From Serilophus lunatus (Eukaryota > Chordata > Aves > Passeriformes > Eurylaimidae), in the NCBI GenBank assembly GCA_013399895.1, contig VXBA01001116.1:756132-820131 (forward strand): a stretch of DNA of 64,000 nucleotides. The letters are read 5' to 3'. Positions 23,950-38,104 of the stretch are shown in pieces; the stretch's first letter is position 1, and each line of letters opens with the position of its first letter. Position numbers and translations under genes: made by a program. The notes below the pieces were generated by a model. The model saw nothing but the letters and a program-made list of their open reading frames with translations, made no database searches and was not told the origin of the DNA.

Positions 23950-26900
23950 TCACCTTTACTTGTTTCCAAAATGCTTAGGTGGATTCTGACCCTTTCTGGT
24001 GTGGTAGCTCAATCCCATCACTGAGCCCAGCAATAGGTCATCTGTTCAAATTTTGACAGGTGGCTTATTAAGAAATATTTTTGCTTTAGTTGCATTTCCA
24101 CACTGGCTCTTAGATATTCATTGTTAGTACTTTGTTTTTCTGTGGCACTTCCTTGGACTTGTAGGTTCCAGATGGTTACTACAAAAGACAATTAGAGCAT
24201 GAGCAATTTAGCAGCTTCATCATGTTCTGTGGCTTCTTGTGTGTACACAGCAGAACGTACTTTTCCTTTAAAATGCTGGTGTGATAGTGTCATCCTTGGG
24301 CATATTTCTCTTAAGACATGATTTACTTTGTAGTGGTCTTCTTTAAGTAAAAATACATGGCAAGAATATCTGGATTTTCTTTTATTTTCTGTGATCTGTA
24401 CAATACACCCCCACCAGAACCCACCAAGGCAGCACTGGGGGGCTGTGGGTATAAATAGGGTCGGTGTGATGCCCTTGCTCTTTTTATCAAAATATGGCAT
24501 TCAGATCTCTTGTGTCTTTCCTGGAAGTAGATTTTTTTATGTTGAAGCTGTTTGCAAATGAGGTTGATGAGGATTAGCTTAACATGGAAGACCAACTCCC
24601 AGGCACAAGAAGGTTGTGTGGGACCCACATTATGTATGGCCATGTTCCTCACAGTCCCTCTGCAGACCTTGAAACACCCAGAGGCTCTTGCTGCATAAGT
24701 GTGTCTTCATCACAGAGTAAAGGAGTTCAGACACACTAAACCTCCTTGTCCTGAGGAAGTTCATTGCTCCCATCTGTTTTCTTCCACCCTGAGTCATCAG
24801 ATGCTGGAATTGACCTCTTGGTTATCCTTAGCATGGAGGGTAAATCTTCACTCCTGCCCTTGCCCTCTCCTCTTCTAGGCAGAAGTCAGCACTTTCCCAG
24901 ACTGCTCCCTGGGATGTGAACTGAGTCCTGGGAAAGTCAGGATCCATCAGCTCGCTGGAATGCTCTGAGACTGTAGTAGTGTTCTAGGCACACGTACCTT
25001 GCCGTGGTAACTTGGGCCAGGTTTCACCAGGAGTGATGGATCCCCAAATCTCCCTTTGCACCACTCTTCACCTCCATTGTCACCCCAGTCCAGTTCGCTT
25101 TACTGGTGACTCACCAGCCCACGTGAGATCAAAAAGGTCATGAGACCACTGACCTTACCATGAAACTGGTCTTTCCCCTTCACTTTGTGCTTGTCCTATT
25201 TTCCCTTATGTGACTGAAGAGGCAAAACCAATAGACTGGGGAGGAGGAGGAGGAGGTACCTTTGATTTCTCCAGGAAGTTCAGCTGTCTACTCAGTTTTC
25301 TCTCAGCCAGAGGAGTTCCTTCATTTCCACATCCATGCTGATCTTTCAGCACTCTGCAGAGAGAAATGCAAGACCAGAGACTCCTCTGGCACTCTGGATC
25401 TGCAGCTTTGCAGCCCAACAGCTGGCACATGCTCTTGGAAAAACATGCTTGGTTCTGGTCCATATTCCTACCTCTACATTTTCTGCCACTTAGTGACTAA
25501 AGGTCTTTTTAGGAAGCTGAGGAATGAAGGAATAAATGTTGTTAGTTTAAGAGGAGGTGTGGGACCCCAGTCTAACATTTAGATGGTAGTTTCTCTTTTG
25601 TGTTATAAAAAAATGAATGTGTATATAATTTATGAAGGTCCCTGTTCCTTGGGCAAGACTCATGTGCTTTCAAAGTCTTCAGATTTGGGTTGTTTTTTTT
25701 TTCAGGTATGAGCCAGACACAGGGTAGCTCAAACGTGCAGAGGTGTGGAACCCTCTTGCTGAAGGAACACAGTGACAACAAATCAGGTGATGAGGCAACA
25801 GTCAGGGTCAGGCTGTAGGAAAGAAGGAATGGATTGTTGGTCTGTACTGTCATGCTTTACTTTCAGCTAGGATGGGACATATCAGGATTTAAATTGATAA
25901 ATTTGTTAAAATGCACAGGAAAACTTGCATTTCCCACCTGTGACTCTGTGGTGTGGGGTTTTTCCCCTACAGTGTGCCTATGGTACTGTGAGAAGAAGCG
26001 ATTCAGTGAAAATGGCAAGGATTCCAAAAATTATTTTGGATTTCAGTGAAGGATGAAATGCAGTAGTCTTGCAATTTCACCAGAATTTTGGTTTACAACT
26101 TGAGCACTCGTGCTCATGACTTCAATAGGAGTCATAGGCTCCATAAAGAAGAGTGGAATTCACTCTGAGTCATTAGGAAAAAAAAAAGTTGGAAAGACAG
26201 CATTTTTATAATTAGGCTTTTAAAACTTCTTTGTGATTTTGTTTGTTCTGTGGTTTGTTCCACCCCTGAAACCCTTAATTCGAATTTCTTAGTTCTGTAG
26301 GACAAGGGAGTTAGCTTGCAACCTGGGAAAATATTTCAGGATGAAAAGTCAACACAAAAGCCTTACCAGGATTCCTCCCAAAAGATATTTTCATATGAGG
26401 ATTGTTTTTAAGTGACTTTTTAAAAAATTTATTATATTTTTTTATTATTTTTGCAAAGGTAGAAGGGAGAATAAATACTGTTGATGACACTAACCCAAGG
26501 AATTTAAATCAAGAAAAAAATTGAAATCAAGACTGACTGAACCAGGGTGACCCAACATGATACTTTGCTGCGATGTGATTGCACTTAATTTCTTAAAATA
26601 AATTTTAAATAAGTTTTTAATCTGGTTGTGATGGAATAAACCCCCAGGATTTAGCTGGTGGGAGGCGCCTCTTGCGGTTCTGAATTAGATGTTCTCATTG
26701 AACTAGTGAGTTTAAATGCCAAGAAGTTCTATTGCTACTTTACTCCATGTGCTTTGATCCCCCTCCAGGGCTACAGTAATTTGGATAAATTTGTGTTTAT
26801 AGACAGAGGTTTCTGAGCATCCAATATACACCACAGTCTGTCTTGTGAAAGGACTCACGAAGGTACTCACAACACAAGGATAACTTTCAAAGAGCAAAGG

Positions 26901-29900
26901 AAAAAAACTCCATTCTGGTAATTTTATTTCAGAATATAAAGCAAATAGAGTGAAATCTGTGTAGAAGACTGCCAGTTTAATAAATTCTTGCAGCTCTGGT
27001 CCTTGAAGTTGGAAGTGAAAATGAAATTGTGGGGTCTTTTCTTTATTGTATTTCAGGGTTGCTTATAAATTTCATTGCTGAATGTGCAAGCAGCTGGGGA
27101 GAAAAAAAGAGGTGAAAAATTCCTATTTGTGCATCTTGGAAACTCAGCTTAATTCCCGAGCATGAACTTGTTTTGTTCAACTTCCATTAGTATTTCTAAA
27201 GGGTAGGAGAAGTTCAATAAACAAATCAAATTCTATTAGTTAAATGTAAATTTAAAAGAATGTTTCTAATTTCAGTGGATGTGTGTGCACTGGTAGTTAA
27301 TAGAGACTAGATTTCCAGTTAATATAGAAGTACTTATAATTTGAGCTTATAATTTTTGGGGGTGAAAAATTAAGATCCTGACTACTAAATTGTGGAGATT
27401 GTGCAATCTCCCCATTGCCTGGAGGGAGACAGTGCTCTCCTTCCTTGAGATTTATGGTGTTCAAAAATTCAAGACATTTAAGTCCGTGGGAGTTTTGCAT
27501 TTTCAATAACTATTGCTTCCAATCAGAATGAATTGAGATACCACAACAAAGTCATTCATATATTCCATGCTACAAAAAACTCTGGAATAAGTTCTATGCA
27601 GGAAACTGACTGAAATAGGTTTTATAAGGGAAGCCACATGAAATGATTACAAATAATATTTATAATCAATGGAATACTCTAGACATCAATAAAATTTCAC
27701 AGATGAAGAAGGGGTTTTTTTCTGTCTTTTGTTCATTATATTTTACATTGTCTAATTGTTTGGCCTTGACTTATTTTGCTTGCTCTGATTTCCACATCAC
27801 CAAAGGAGACGGAACTTGTACCTGAACCACTGTTAATTCTTGTCTGTAAATCAGGCTGTTTTATCATACCCAGTACAATGCTTATAATATACATTAATTT
27901 TTGCCTGAAACTGAGAGTTCTCACTTGACACACAGCCTGAACACGTGTTCACATTTGGAAATGTAAATGGGAGTGAGAAAGTGATTTCCTTGTTCGGAAA
28001 GATCAAACCCTTGCAGAGTCAGGCAGCTGGATGCTGCAAATAGAAAGGAGGATAAAAATGGCTAATTTTATTTTTCTTTCACTCCTTATGGCTTTGTTAT
28101 CTGCAATTCTTAATTTCAGAGGTGCTTGGGTAATACTGAATACTTACCACAGAACACAGGAATGCAGCATTAGGGGTCTTTCTCACAGCAAACAGCCGCG
28201 ATGTGTTGGACTTGCCAAGAGGAAAACGTGACAGAGGGATTTCAGTTTGAGCTCACAAACCTTGGAAGTGCAAAGGACACGTTAGAACACCTCTTCCATA
28301 GGCAGCTACTCCAAGAGCTCCTTCTGAACTCCAGGGTATAAATAGAGCCTTAATACAATAATCCCCCTCAGTTTCTCCACTACTGTGGTGCATCCTCCTG
28401 CACGTGTTGTCAGAGATAAGGGGGGACAAGGCTGTAGAAGTGGGGCTATTTTTTCCCCTTGTGCTGTTTTGTTTTGTTGTTGTTTTGTTTTTTTTAAAAA
28501 AAAAAAGATGGCATTTCCCCTGGTTGCATTTTTGTAAGTGCACACCAGGGCCTCAATAAATCCAAGTTAAAAACCATTTGGCCTTGAGAGTTCATCCAAC
28601 TGAACAACGGAGGATGAAGCATCAAAGACACAGAGTTCACCAGCCTTAGATGCTATCTAAGAAAAGTGCTATTTTCAGGCAAAGCAGGATGTTTTCTGGA
28701 TAAATGAGCTGCTGCACACTCAGAGGAGAGGAGATGGCATTTCTGTGTGGCTTTACAACAGGCACAGATCTTGGTCATTCTGAACTTATGTTTTATTTGC
28801 AACATCCAGATTCTTGCTCTAAAAGTAAAAAAAAAAACCACAACATTGAAGGAGAGACAAGCTGCAGCACACACTAAAGATGTCTGTATTTTCATTGGTT
28901 TCAGTTCCCTTTTTCTTTAAACTCTGCTGAGCATTAATCATTTGAACTTCAATTTTCCAGGTGAGATGTGTGCCCCGAGCTAACTAATTATGAAGAAAAT
29001 ACCTGTTGGGGTTTGGGGCTTTTTTCCTCCAAAAACAAGAATGAACAAAAACACATTATTTTGTTCTTGTTAGAAGGAATTCTGGCAATTTTTCTCTGAG
29101 AAGATCCAGCAATTCAAGTGCTGGCAGAAAAAGCTCCTTTTATGATGCACGTTCTCTTGAAAGCATTTATTAATTATAAGCATTTTATAGAGATTATTGC
29201 TGTAACTCTGGGAATAGTGAAGATTCTTGTCCACGCTGGATGTGTCAAAGCCTAGAGTCTGGCAAGGCTTCCATTGGAATTTCACCTGTAATCTCCTGCA
29301 TAGCTAGTTTTTGGTTGAACAGCAGGTACAGTGGAGACTCTCTCCAGGGCTTGATGAGGATGTTGATGTGAGTGTGCAAAAAAAGTGTGGTTAAGAAGCC
29401 CAGGAAGGATGAGATTGAGGTGGAAACCGGTCAGAAAGTGAAGCCCTAAAGGAGAAGGAGAAGCTGGAAGTTGGTCAAACCACTCAGCACAGGGATAGAT
29501 GTGAAAGAAGATGGTAGATGGTAAATGGTGTGGGCCAGGAAAGGGAAAAAAAGGAATGAGATTCTGCTAAATCAAGAGCTGGTGAACAAAATGGAAGGAA
29601 GAAAGAGTTGCATTTGGAAAGGTAACATGAAAACTGCCATCAGTAAAAAATTGTTACGACAAAGAGCAAGAAAGAGAATGGGTAGGAGGTTGCATGGAGT
29701 GCACCGTCCTCTGGAACCAGGGACACACCTGAGCTGCAAATCTCCTTTCTTCTCTCTCTCCTCTTTCTTCCCTGAAGTGCAATGGAGGGTGTCAAGCGAT
29801 TCAAAGGGTCTTGTTGTGATGACTCACCTCACATGGAGACATGATGTCATATTTTAAGCTTGCTTTTTTATCCCCCCCAGATCTGACCCGTATCAGAAGT

Positions 29901-32900
29901 GCTTCTTGAAAGAGTGGAGGTTGACTGCTGTTATTAAAGATTATCATACTGTCTTTAATCAGAGGCTCAGGTTGCTTCAGATGCTACCTTTGCTGGTTTT
30001 TGAGCACATGGCTTTGCAGTCTGTCATGATTTTACTGCAGGTTTGTGCAAGTGTTTGTGCAATACGCAGGTGATTTGATATTGCCCAGGCTCTGGCTGTG
30101 AAATACCCTCTAAAATATTTTCTGTAATAGTGCTAGTATGCCTTCTTAATCATTTTAGAAAGGAAAACATTGAAAAGTGTCTAGTATGTCAAGAAGAAGG
30201 GTGGGGAACAGCTGATTTCAGTGAGGGTCTAGCAGGAGCTGGCATGGTGGCAATATGCAGTCGCATACTGGTTATGGATGAAATCTAATCCACTTAAACT
30301 AGAATTTAAAATAAATAAGAGCAGAGAAGAGAGGAGAGGAATAGTGGTGGAAAGAGGCTTGTATAAACAACTTTCTTTATAACCAATTTGTATTATTACA
30401 TTTCAGCTGAACAACAGATACAGTCCAGGTTTTTCTGAATACAGAAACCAGACGTTTCTTAAAGCAAAACATTAATCGCCCTTATTTACTCCTACAGTGA
30501 CAGTGCACATTTAAACAATGCATCATTGTTGTCCTTTTCAAAGATTTATTGAAGTAGACAACTCTTGTTGACTCTCAGGAGCCATTCAGGGGGTCAGATT
30601 CACAGCCCAAACTGGGTGAGGAAAGCAGCGGTCTGTTCCGACGGTCCCTGAAAACAGGGAATGGTTCCACAGAGGCATCACTGGTGAGGGAAAGGCAGGG
30701 CCAGTGGGAAGTCAGAAGTAAATAAGTGAGTGTTAATTTAGGGGTTTTTTCTGAAATTAAACTTGATTATTTGGTTTGTCACCCACCACAAGATGAATTC
30801 ATTGTAACTTTAAATGGTTTTGTTCAGTTTTGTTGGTTTGTTGTTTTTTTTTTCGTTTTAATTTTGAGAAGAAGGATATTGAACTCATTCTTGCCATCAA
30901 GAACATTTAGTAGTTTGATTTAATCCCTTATGTCTAGACTAGAAATCCTGTCATCTGACAGCCTATCCAGAATTCTTGCCTGTGTTTTGAGTACTGAACA
31001 CTGGCAACAGCTGTGGAGGAGTGAGAGGACTGGAAGCAGGGTAGCAGGAAGTATAAATGAGTTGGGATATTGCAAACAAAGTTTTCCTGGGCACATGGAA
31101 CTATTTATCCAACAATTCAGATCGTGCTGAGAATTACCAGTCTGTTTTGGATGCCTGTCTTTAGGGACAGCAACACTTTCTGTCCCCTTTCTCCCTTCTG
31201 GATATGGAAGGAATGGGTTTTGGGATTCCTGTAATGTCCATTAGTCTGCTCAACACCAAATCGAGGACACAGGTAGGAGTAATTTATCAGGACAGATAGA
31301 TATGGGAAAGTTCAGTGACATAAGTGTTGGTAAATCCCCAGAGAAACAGATTTATCTTCAGCATAAGACATACACAGGAGGAGGAGTAGGTAAAGTGTCA
31401 GGATGAGATAAATCTCCATGGCAATACACTGACATTTTCTGCTTGTTTAGTTTTGTAAATTTTTATTTGAATAGCCCAGTAGGGCTGTGTCTTCCTATTT
31501 AAGAAGAAAAAAAAAACTATTTTAAAAAAATGACAATATTAATTAATCTGAGAAGCATTTCGCTGAGTGACTGAAGAACTGTGCTGTTTTCTTTGTTGTT
31601 CCACTCAGAAATCTTGCTCTGAAGCTGTGGAACCTGCGCAGGAGCAGATAATCCTGAAAATTCATCATTTAAAATAAGCTTAGTGGGTGGCAGGAGCGAG
31701 ATGTTAGAACCTGACATGGGGAAACCATAAACATTTGTTGTGCAAATAGATTTGGCTTCAACCAGGAGAGCACAAGTTTGGCTTCACCAAGCAATTTTCA
31801 GAATGAGATGTCTTTGGGGGAATAGTAAATTCCACTTTTCTTTCAGTGTTACTTTGCTAGGAAAGGTGCTATTATCTCATAGCAGGAGCTCTGCTGAGCA
31901 CCTCCCATGGAGCTCAGAACTGACTTCAGTAAAAGGCATAATGACTACGTGTCAGATAAGACAGTGATGAACTGTGTTTCTTCAAAGAGCAAGAAGGAAA
32001 CTTGCTTTCCTTCTGTTGACATCAGAAGAAAATCCATAGCCCACAGGACATTTAAAAGTAGATTTTCTATTTTCAAAGGAGGATATTACTGCTAATACAA
32101 TAAATGCCTCTGGCTACTTCCCTTTGAATTCCTTTCTTTTTTTTTTTTTTTTTTTAAGTTAGACAAGTTAATTATTTCATCATTTAAATCATAAAGTGGT
32201 AACAATCTCTCCTTAACACATAAGCATTTAGTGTAACACACTGATGTATAAAAGTGAACAACCTTTTTTTCTTTCTTGTCTAATAAAAGTAGCCTACTTT
32301 GTTGATGATAGTTTTCCATCAGATAAATGGATTGTTTAGAAATCTCCCATGCCTGATTATCTGAAGCAAGATTATGGTTTTACATATTCTTCAAGCGTTA
32401 AAAACAACTTAAGTTGCATTTTGGAGTCTCATTTGCATAAGTACAATAATATACAAAATTCCAGTAGGAACATTTGTGCCCTTAAAGCAACTTTGCATCA
32501 TCAAAATACTACAACAATAAATCATAACAATATAAAGAGGTCTTGCTCAGGGTAACTTTGATACTCAGTGTTGGTCTTAATGTGCCTTACCTGAAAAACA
32601 TAAAATAAAAAGCTCAGCCTTCAGGCAACTTTCTGTAGAAAACCACTCAAAGCAAAGTGTGAATACAAATGAGGTATTTAAAATATTTTAAATTTGAATT
32701 TTCTCTTTTTAAAAAAATGGAAATAAAAGAACCTAACTGTATTTGATACATCATTCAGTATAATTGGTGCTGCCTAACAAGAGCATTTCAAATAAATTCA
32801 CTTTTCATGCAGAACAGTAGTTGAAGTCCAGTGTTAACAATGAATTTTATAGGTTTTAAATTCCTGTGAGCTGTGGTGAAATGAGTGATAGAGCCTACTG

Positions 32901-34410
32901 CTAGAACTGCAACTCTGGAAGTATTTGGCTTTCTTTTTCCTTTAATCACATGCAGGGAGGAGTTACTTCCACTCCCTTCTCTGTTAGTCCCAGTAAACTT
33001 TAAGAGTTTCCTGTTCTGATACTTTAAACTGTTTGGACTTAGGCCTGGGTAATATTTATCTGGTTTAGAGATTTATCTGGGGCTTAGAGCTTTTTCTGCT
33101 GGTCCTTCAATGTTACATCTTAGGTCCTATTGCATGTATTTAATTTGAAGATATTCCCTTTGCCTCAGGAGCCTGCTGGTGGAAATTTTAATCACTCTGA
33201 CATGAATGAGGAGCTGTATCATCAAATCATATTGTTACTTCTTTTGTTCGTGAGAATGCCTGTTTATTCCCAACTTTAATTTGGTTTGACAGTTCGGCAC
33301 TCAGTACTCTTGAAGTCAAAGGAGAAGAAGGCTTCAAAATTTTTAAGGTCAGAACATAAAATGAGTGTTTAACCTGGTAAGGAAGAAGGCTGTCTTCTGC
33401 CTCTCTTCTAAGGAATATGTAACCACACCTTGTGCTTTGTTGTATTTAAACTAAAAAGACACAGCCATGGGTAGAATAGCCCAGGTGACATCCTTGTGTT
33501 CCTTCTCTTTCACAACACTGCATCCCTGTAGCTCTTTGCATTTAAGCTATGTTTTGTGTGCTTGCAAATGCTGCAGGTGTACAGGAGACTGATGTGCAAT
33601 ACTGCTGGTTTCACTGTATGAGCTGGTGTTGCCCTCTTCAGAGGTAGGAATTTCAATCCAGATCACTGATACCCTGCAAAAATTGCAGCACCCGTGAAAG
33701 CTTGGGGGAAAGGTGATTTATTTGGGTGCTGATGAGCTCAGAGAACACCCAGTCTGAGGGTGACATAAAGGAATCCCTGAGATGCTCAGACCAGAAAGCC
33801 TCGGGGGACTGCTGCTGAAGACCAATTCCAGAATTTGAAGTGTCTGGGAAGTTTTACTAAAAAAAAATTAAAAAGTGTAATTGTCTGCAAGGGTTGCTCA
33901 TGGAGTCTGAGGATCCAGTTTGGATAAAAACGTCCTCCTGACAAAGCCATTTTGTAGGTTTGACCATAAATATTTACACAGGGTGTTAGGTGTTTGTCAT
34001 TGATTCACTCAGTCCAATTCATTCTGCTGGATATTTTGCAGCTGTTTGAGGGAATTTAGTCTTCATTGTTTCATAACCTCTGGACAGCAGCTTTTACAGC
34101 TAATTGTTCTGTGGTTATTCATATAACCAGTGTGCATGGAGAAGTTAAACCCTCTCAAATCCATATTCAGTTCTTGCCCTCGACATGCACATGAATGTCT
34201 TCCTCAGGTCAGGAGGAGGGAATCATGTCCAATACAGCTGTGGAAGTCTTTGCCAAAGAATATGATGGAGCCAAAACTGTAAATGGCTAGGGAGAGCATT
34301 AACTACCAGATAGTTCTGCACACTGCTTCTCGATTTCCATCTTACCTCTCATGATATCGGTTTTGTGAGATTAATTTGCATTTATTATACACATGTTCAA
34401 CAGGAAGAAT
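23950..34410. other. Long unique noncoding stretch
   Basis: About 10.5 kb with no recognisable gene, tRNA, CR1 or LTR. It contains (GGA)6 at 25239-25256, a short hairpin at 26103-26116 (gagcactcgtgctc) and a 19-base T-run at 32137-32155. The segment 32340-32500 carries an exact POU octamer ATTTGCAT near 32430. The gene-poor, repeat-poor character is what is expected of a gene desert or a large intron. Confidence 0.5.
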
Positions 34411-34416
34411 TAGTTT

Positions 34417-34447
34417 TATATATATATATATATATATATACATATAT
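34417..34447. repeat. (TA)n microsatellite
   Basis: About 12 uninterrupted TA units followed by catatat. Confidence 0.95.
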
Positions 34448-37400
34448 CTCTTTTGGTTCCTTACACAGTCATGATTACTCCCTTCTTCAGTCAACCATGA
34501 ACACACAAAGTAAATCAGTGGCTTATTTGATGATTTTATAAACTCTTTTATTAGTTCAGCATAGCCTTTGAAGAGTAACTTATGCCTGTGCTGGATGGAA
34601 TGGTGTAAGGGGCAAATTTTGCAGATAAATTATTTTTGTCATCCTAGAGGTAGGACAATCATCCAGGTTTTTTAGCCAAAATGGTTCCTTTACATGAAGA
34701 ACTGCAGGATAACTATTTGAAGAGGGACAAAAGCCAGTGAAGCAACCTCCTATTTCACAAATATCAGTAGAATTACCCAATGTCTTGCAGGACTGAGCTG
34801 CAACTGCATTGGTCAGTCTGACTTGCAAGATTCCTGTTGGATGGGTCTAAACTTGATTTTGGTTTGCCAAGGGGAATGCATCAGAGGAGTGCGTGAGAGT
34901 CAGCAACTCAGCTGGCTGAGGCTGGAGTGTTGAGGACACAAGAGTGGACAAAACATCTTCATTTTAAAACCTATGAAAAGGACATAATGTTTATTCATGT
35001 ATTAAAATAAAAAAATAAGGAAGCAAAAAGGGTGAGGGACTTCTTGGTGGTTTTTTGTTTGCTGGTTTGGTTTTGTTGTTTGGTTTTTTTTTTCAAAGAA
35101 ACTGTGAAACTAGTTTAGGAAATGCTCATTCCAAAATGGTTCTGAAGGGATTTGGTGCAGGCAGAGCATGCAGGAAACCTGTATCCTGAGGAAGACTGCT
35201 CCAGGTATGTCTTTGCCTCTCCTTTTACACATGGAAGTGACTCAGTGAAATGCAGTTTTTTCCACGTGAAAAGAAGAACAGCACAAAGTGCTGCTGCTGA
35301 TCTGATGGGTTTGGGGCTGCAGAGTAATTCTGCTAAGCTTAGAACATCCCCTGGCAAATCCCTGCTCCCATGCAGTCATCAGCAGGAGGGCTGCAGAAAA
35401 TTAAATGGATTAGGCAAAGTGAGGCAGTGCCCAGCACGGGGGCATGTGATGACTTCTCCTGCTCTGCTGTTCAGGGTGAGGAGGCAGAGCTGGGGCTGGG
35501 GGAAGAGACCACAACAAAACCTGAGGGGACTCTCTTGGAACTTTGCTGAACCCTGGGGCTGGTGGGTCACTTGTGATGCTCTGCTGCTGAACAACAGATC
35601 AGTGGAGCTGTGGGTGGGGGAAGGACAGGAGTGGCACATTTCAGAGGTTCTCTTTGGGGCTTGTTTATGGTGCCAAAGGCAGCAAGAAGAGCTGTTCTTC
35701 TCGAAGCCACGTCTGCAAGCAGCACAGCAGGAAGCAGGGTAGAGTGTCTCACTTGGACACTGATGTGGTAGAGCTGGAAACCCTCCAGTTCCACCTGGGT
35801 AAGAGCTCCAAGTGCTGCCTTTTGCTGCCTGTGCAGGTCAATAGGGACCCACAGAGCCACTGGGAAACCTGAGACAGGTTTTTGCCCCATGCCAAAAAAA
35901 AAAAAAGGGTGAGGAAGTAGCTTACTGAGATTTAGGACATGAACACGCAGCTCTTTGGGAACCTAACCAGCTGAGGAGCAACTGCAAAGCCACAGACAGC
36001 CTGGGTGCCCCCTTCCCAGGGCTCAGATGTTGGATGTCTCATCACTGCAGTGCACTGGTTATGAACCTCCATGGCCTTTGCACTGGCAGCCTCCCCCAGA
36101 GAGGGACCAGGCACACAGTGTCCTCATTTTGCTGACGTGGGGAGGCAGGGTGTCAGGAGGAAGGGATGTGGTGCTGCAGTGCCCTGCAGTGATGTTGTGC
36201 ATTTGAGGGAGCACAACCACCAGGCTCATGTTCTTGCTGTGCTGGAGCTGTCTGGAGGTCAGCATTACCATTCCCACAGCAGGGTCTGCCTCTGACAAAA
36301 GGCTACTGCAGATATGGAGGTATGGATTTACAGTGTATATGTTATTTCAAGCAGATACCCTAATAGCTACTGATGGGCTTACCCCCATCAATCCCTCTAA
36401 TCCCTTCTAAAACTCTTGGTCTCCATGACATCCTCTGGCAGTGAGAACCACAAGTTAAACACTCTGTATAACAAAACCAGAACAACAACAAAAAAAATCT
36501 CATCTTTATGTTTGGAGGGTTGGGTTTTTTTAGCTCTTTGGAAAGGTTTTAATTTTTTTCCTGTTAAAATCACTACATGGCCTCTACCTCTTATGTATTA
36601 GATTTATGCCATGTCCCTCATCAAGCACATACTTATGGCAAATCATTAAACACAGTTTATTCATCATTAAATGCAATGTTGTAGTGGTGAACTCAGTGGT
36701 GAGTTCACAGTTGGACTTGATTAACTCAGGGTTTTTTCCAGTCTTGATGATATCTTTGAAATTAGCATCAGTTGCTGGATTAGCAGGGCAAATACATGAT
36801 CTCTAGGTTTCAAGAAAGCTTTTTGCATTTACAACTGTTTGTGCAAGGAGCTCTCCATGTAGTTGTCAGTGTAAGTAATTTTTAGAGGACTTAAGGACAC
36901 ACATTTTGAAAGAACTAATTCTGAGCTATCACAGTGTTCATTCTGCATCTTGTAAATACTTTGTCTTGCTTTTCATCTTTTTCCTCCACTGGAAGTTTAC
37001 TAAAAACAGCAAGACATGCCAAGATCTGACATTACAAAGTGAGTAATACAATGTTGTATGTCCATCATTGCTGTCACTCCTAAATGACTCAGTAAAATGG
37101 GAAAGGAAAACACCTTTTTGGTGAAATTCACCTTGCAGTACTTTGGAGAGGCTGCTTTTATAATTCTAGCTCCTGGAAAGGTGAGAACACCTACCCTGAG
37201 ATTGCATTTCCTTTCAGATGTGGAGAGGAATATAAAGGTGAGGAGATCCAGAGGGATGTCAGCAGTCCCAGCCAGGTATCCCTGTCCATGAGGGATTTTA
37301 GCTCCAGAGGCCCCTTCTTGTGCAACAGCCAGTGCTCAGGTAAAGCAAATCAACATGATGGGCAGAGAAACTGGGAATTTTATGTAATGGCATTTTATGT

Positions 37401-38061
37401 TCAAATTTACAGCCACTTGTGTCACCAGGGAGAAACAAAACCAAAAAAACAAAACTTGCCTGAAAAACAAGTGTGATCCATGTTCAGCTACATGGAAAAA
37501 TCCAAGTTCTTCCCTTGTTATCTTCCCATAACAGAAGGAGAGTAGAGATCTCCTTTTTTCCCATGTACTAGAGAAAAAAAAGGTGAAAAGTATTCCAGTA
37601 TTTTCCTTCTAATCTTGAAAAAAAAACAAAACCCCAAAACATGCAAAGCTGGAAAAAACAATGTTTACTCTCTTCCCTAACAAGGACTTTATTAAAACTA
37701 TTTTGATGTGTTCAAGGAGTAAAATTCCACAGCTCTGTGTAGGTAGAGACAAGGAGAACCTGAGTTCAAGGTGCCAAGCAGCATAATTTCTGTAGAAAGA
37801 GCTTCATCATTGCCTAAATCAGTCCAGCCAATTATTCACTGAATATATGTTTCCAAGTAAAGATTTTTTCTTTTTAATAAAGTAAGGGGAAGCATGGTGT
37901 CTGTAATGAATACAACAAGAGTAACCATTATTTAGTGTTAAAGTTTTCTCCATTTCCCCTGGATCCAAAGAAAATTTTTCCTGTCCTTCCCCTCAAAACG
38001 TTTTGCTTGGGCTGATATTGCATAATTACATCACCAGGGGAGAAAAACAGCTTCATAAGCC

Positions 38062-38104
38062 TTTTCTTTCTCTCTTTCTATCTCTTTTTTTTTTCTTTTT
38101 TTAG
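38062..38104 (+). repeat. Polypyrimidine tract
   Basis: CT-rich run (tttctttctctctttctatc, then a T-run) at low complexity. Confidence 0.75.

Noticed and set aside
35152..35742. 196-codon frame as a protein-coding gene
   Set aside because: No recognisable domain, open frames on the opposite strand, and GC-rich composition that lengthens chance frames. Kept only as a low-interest finding.
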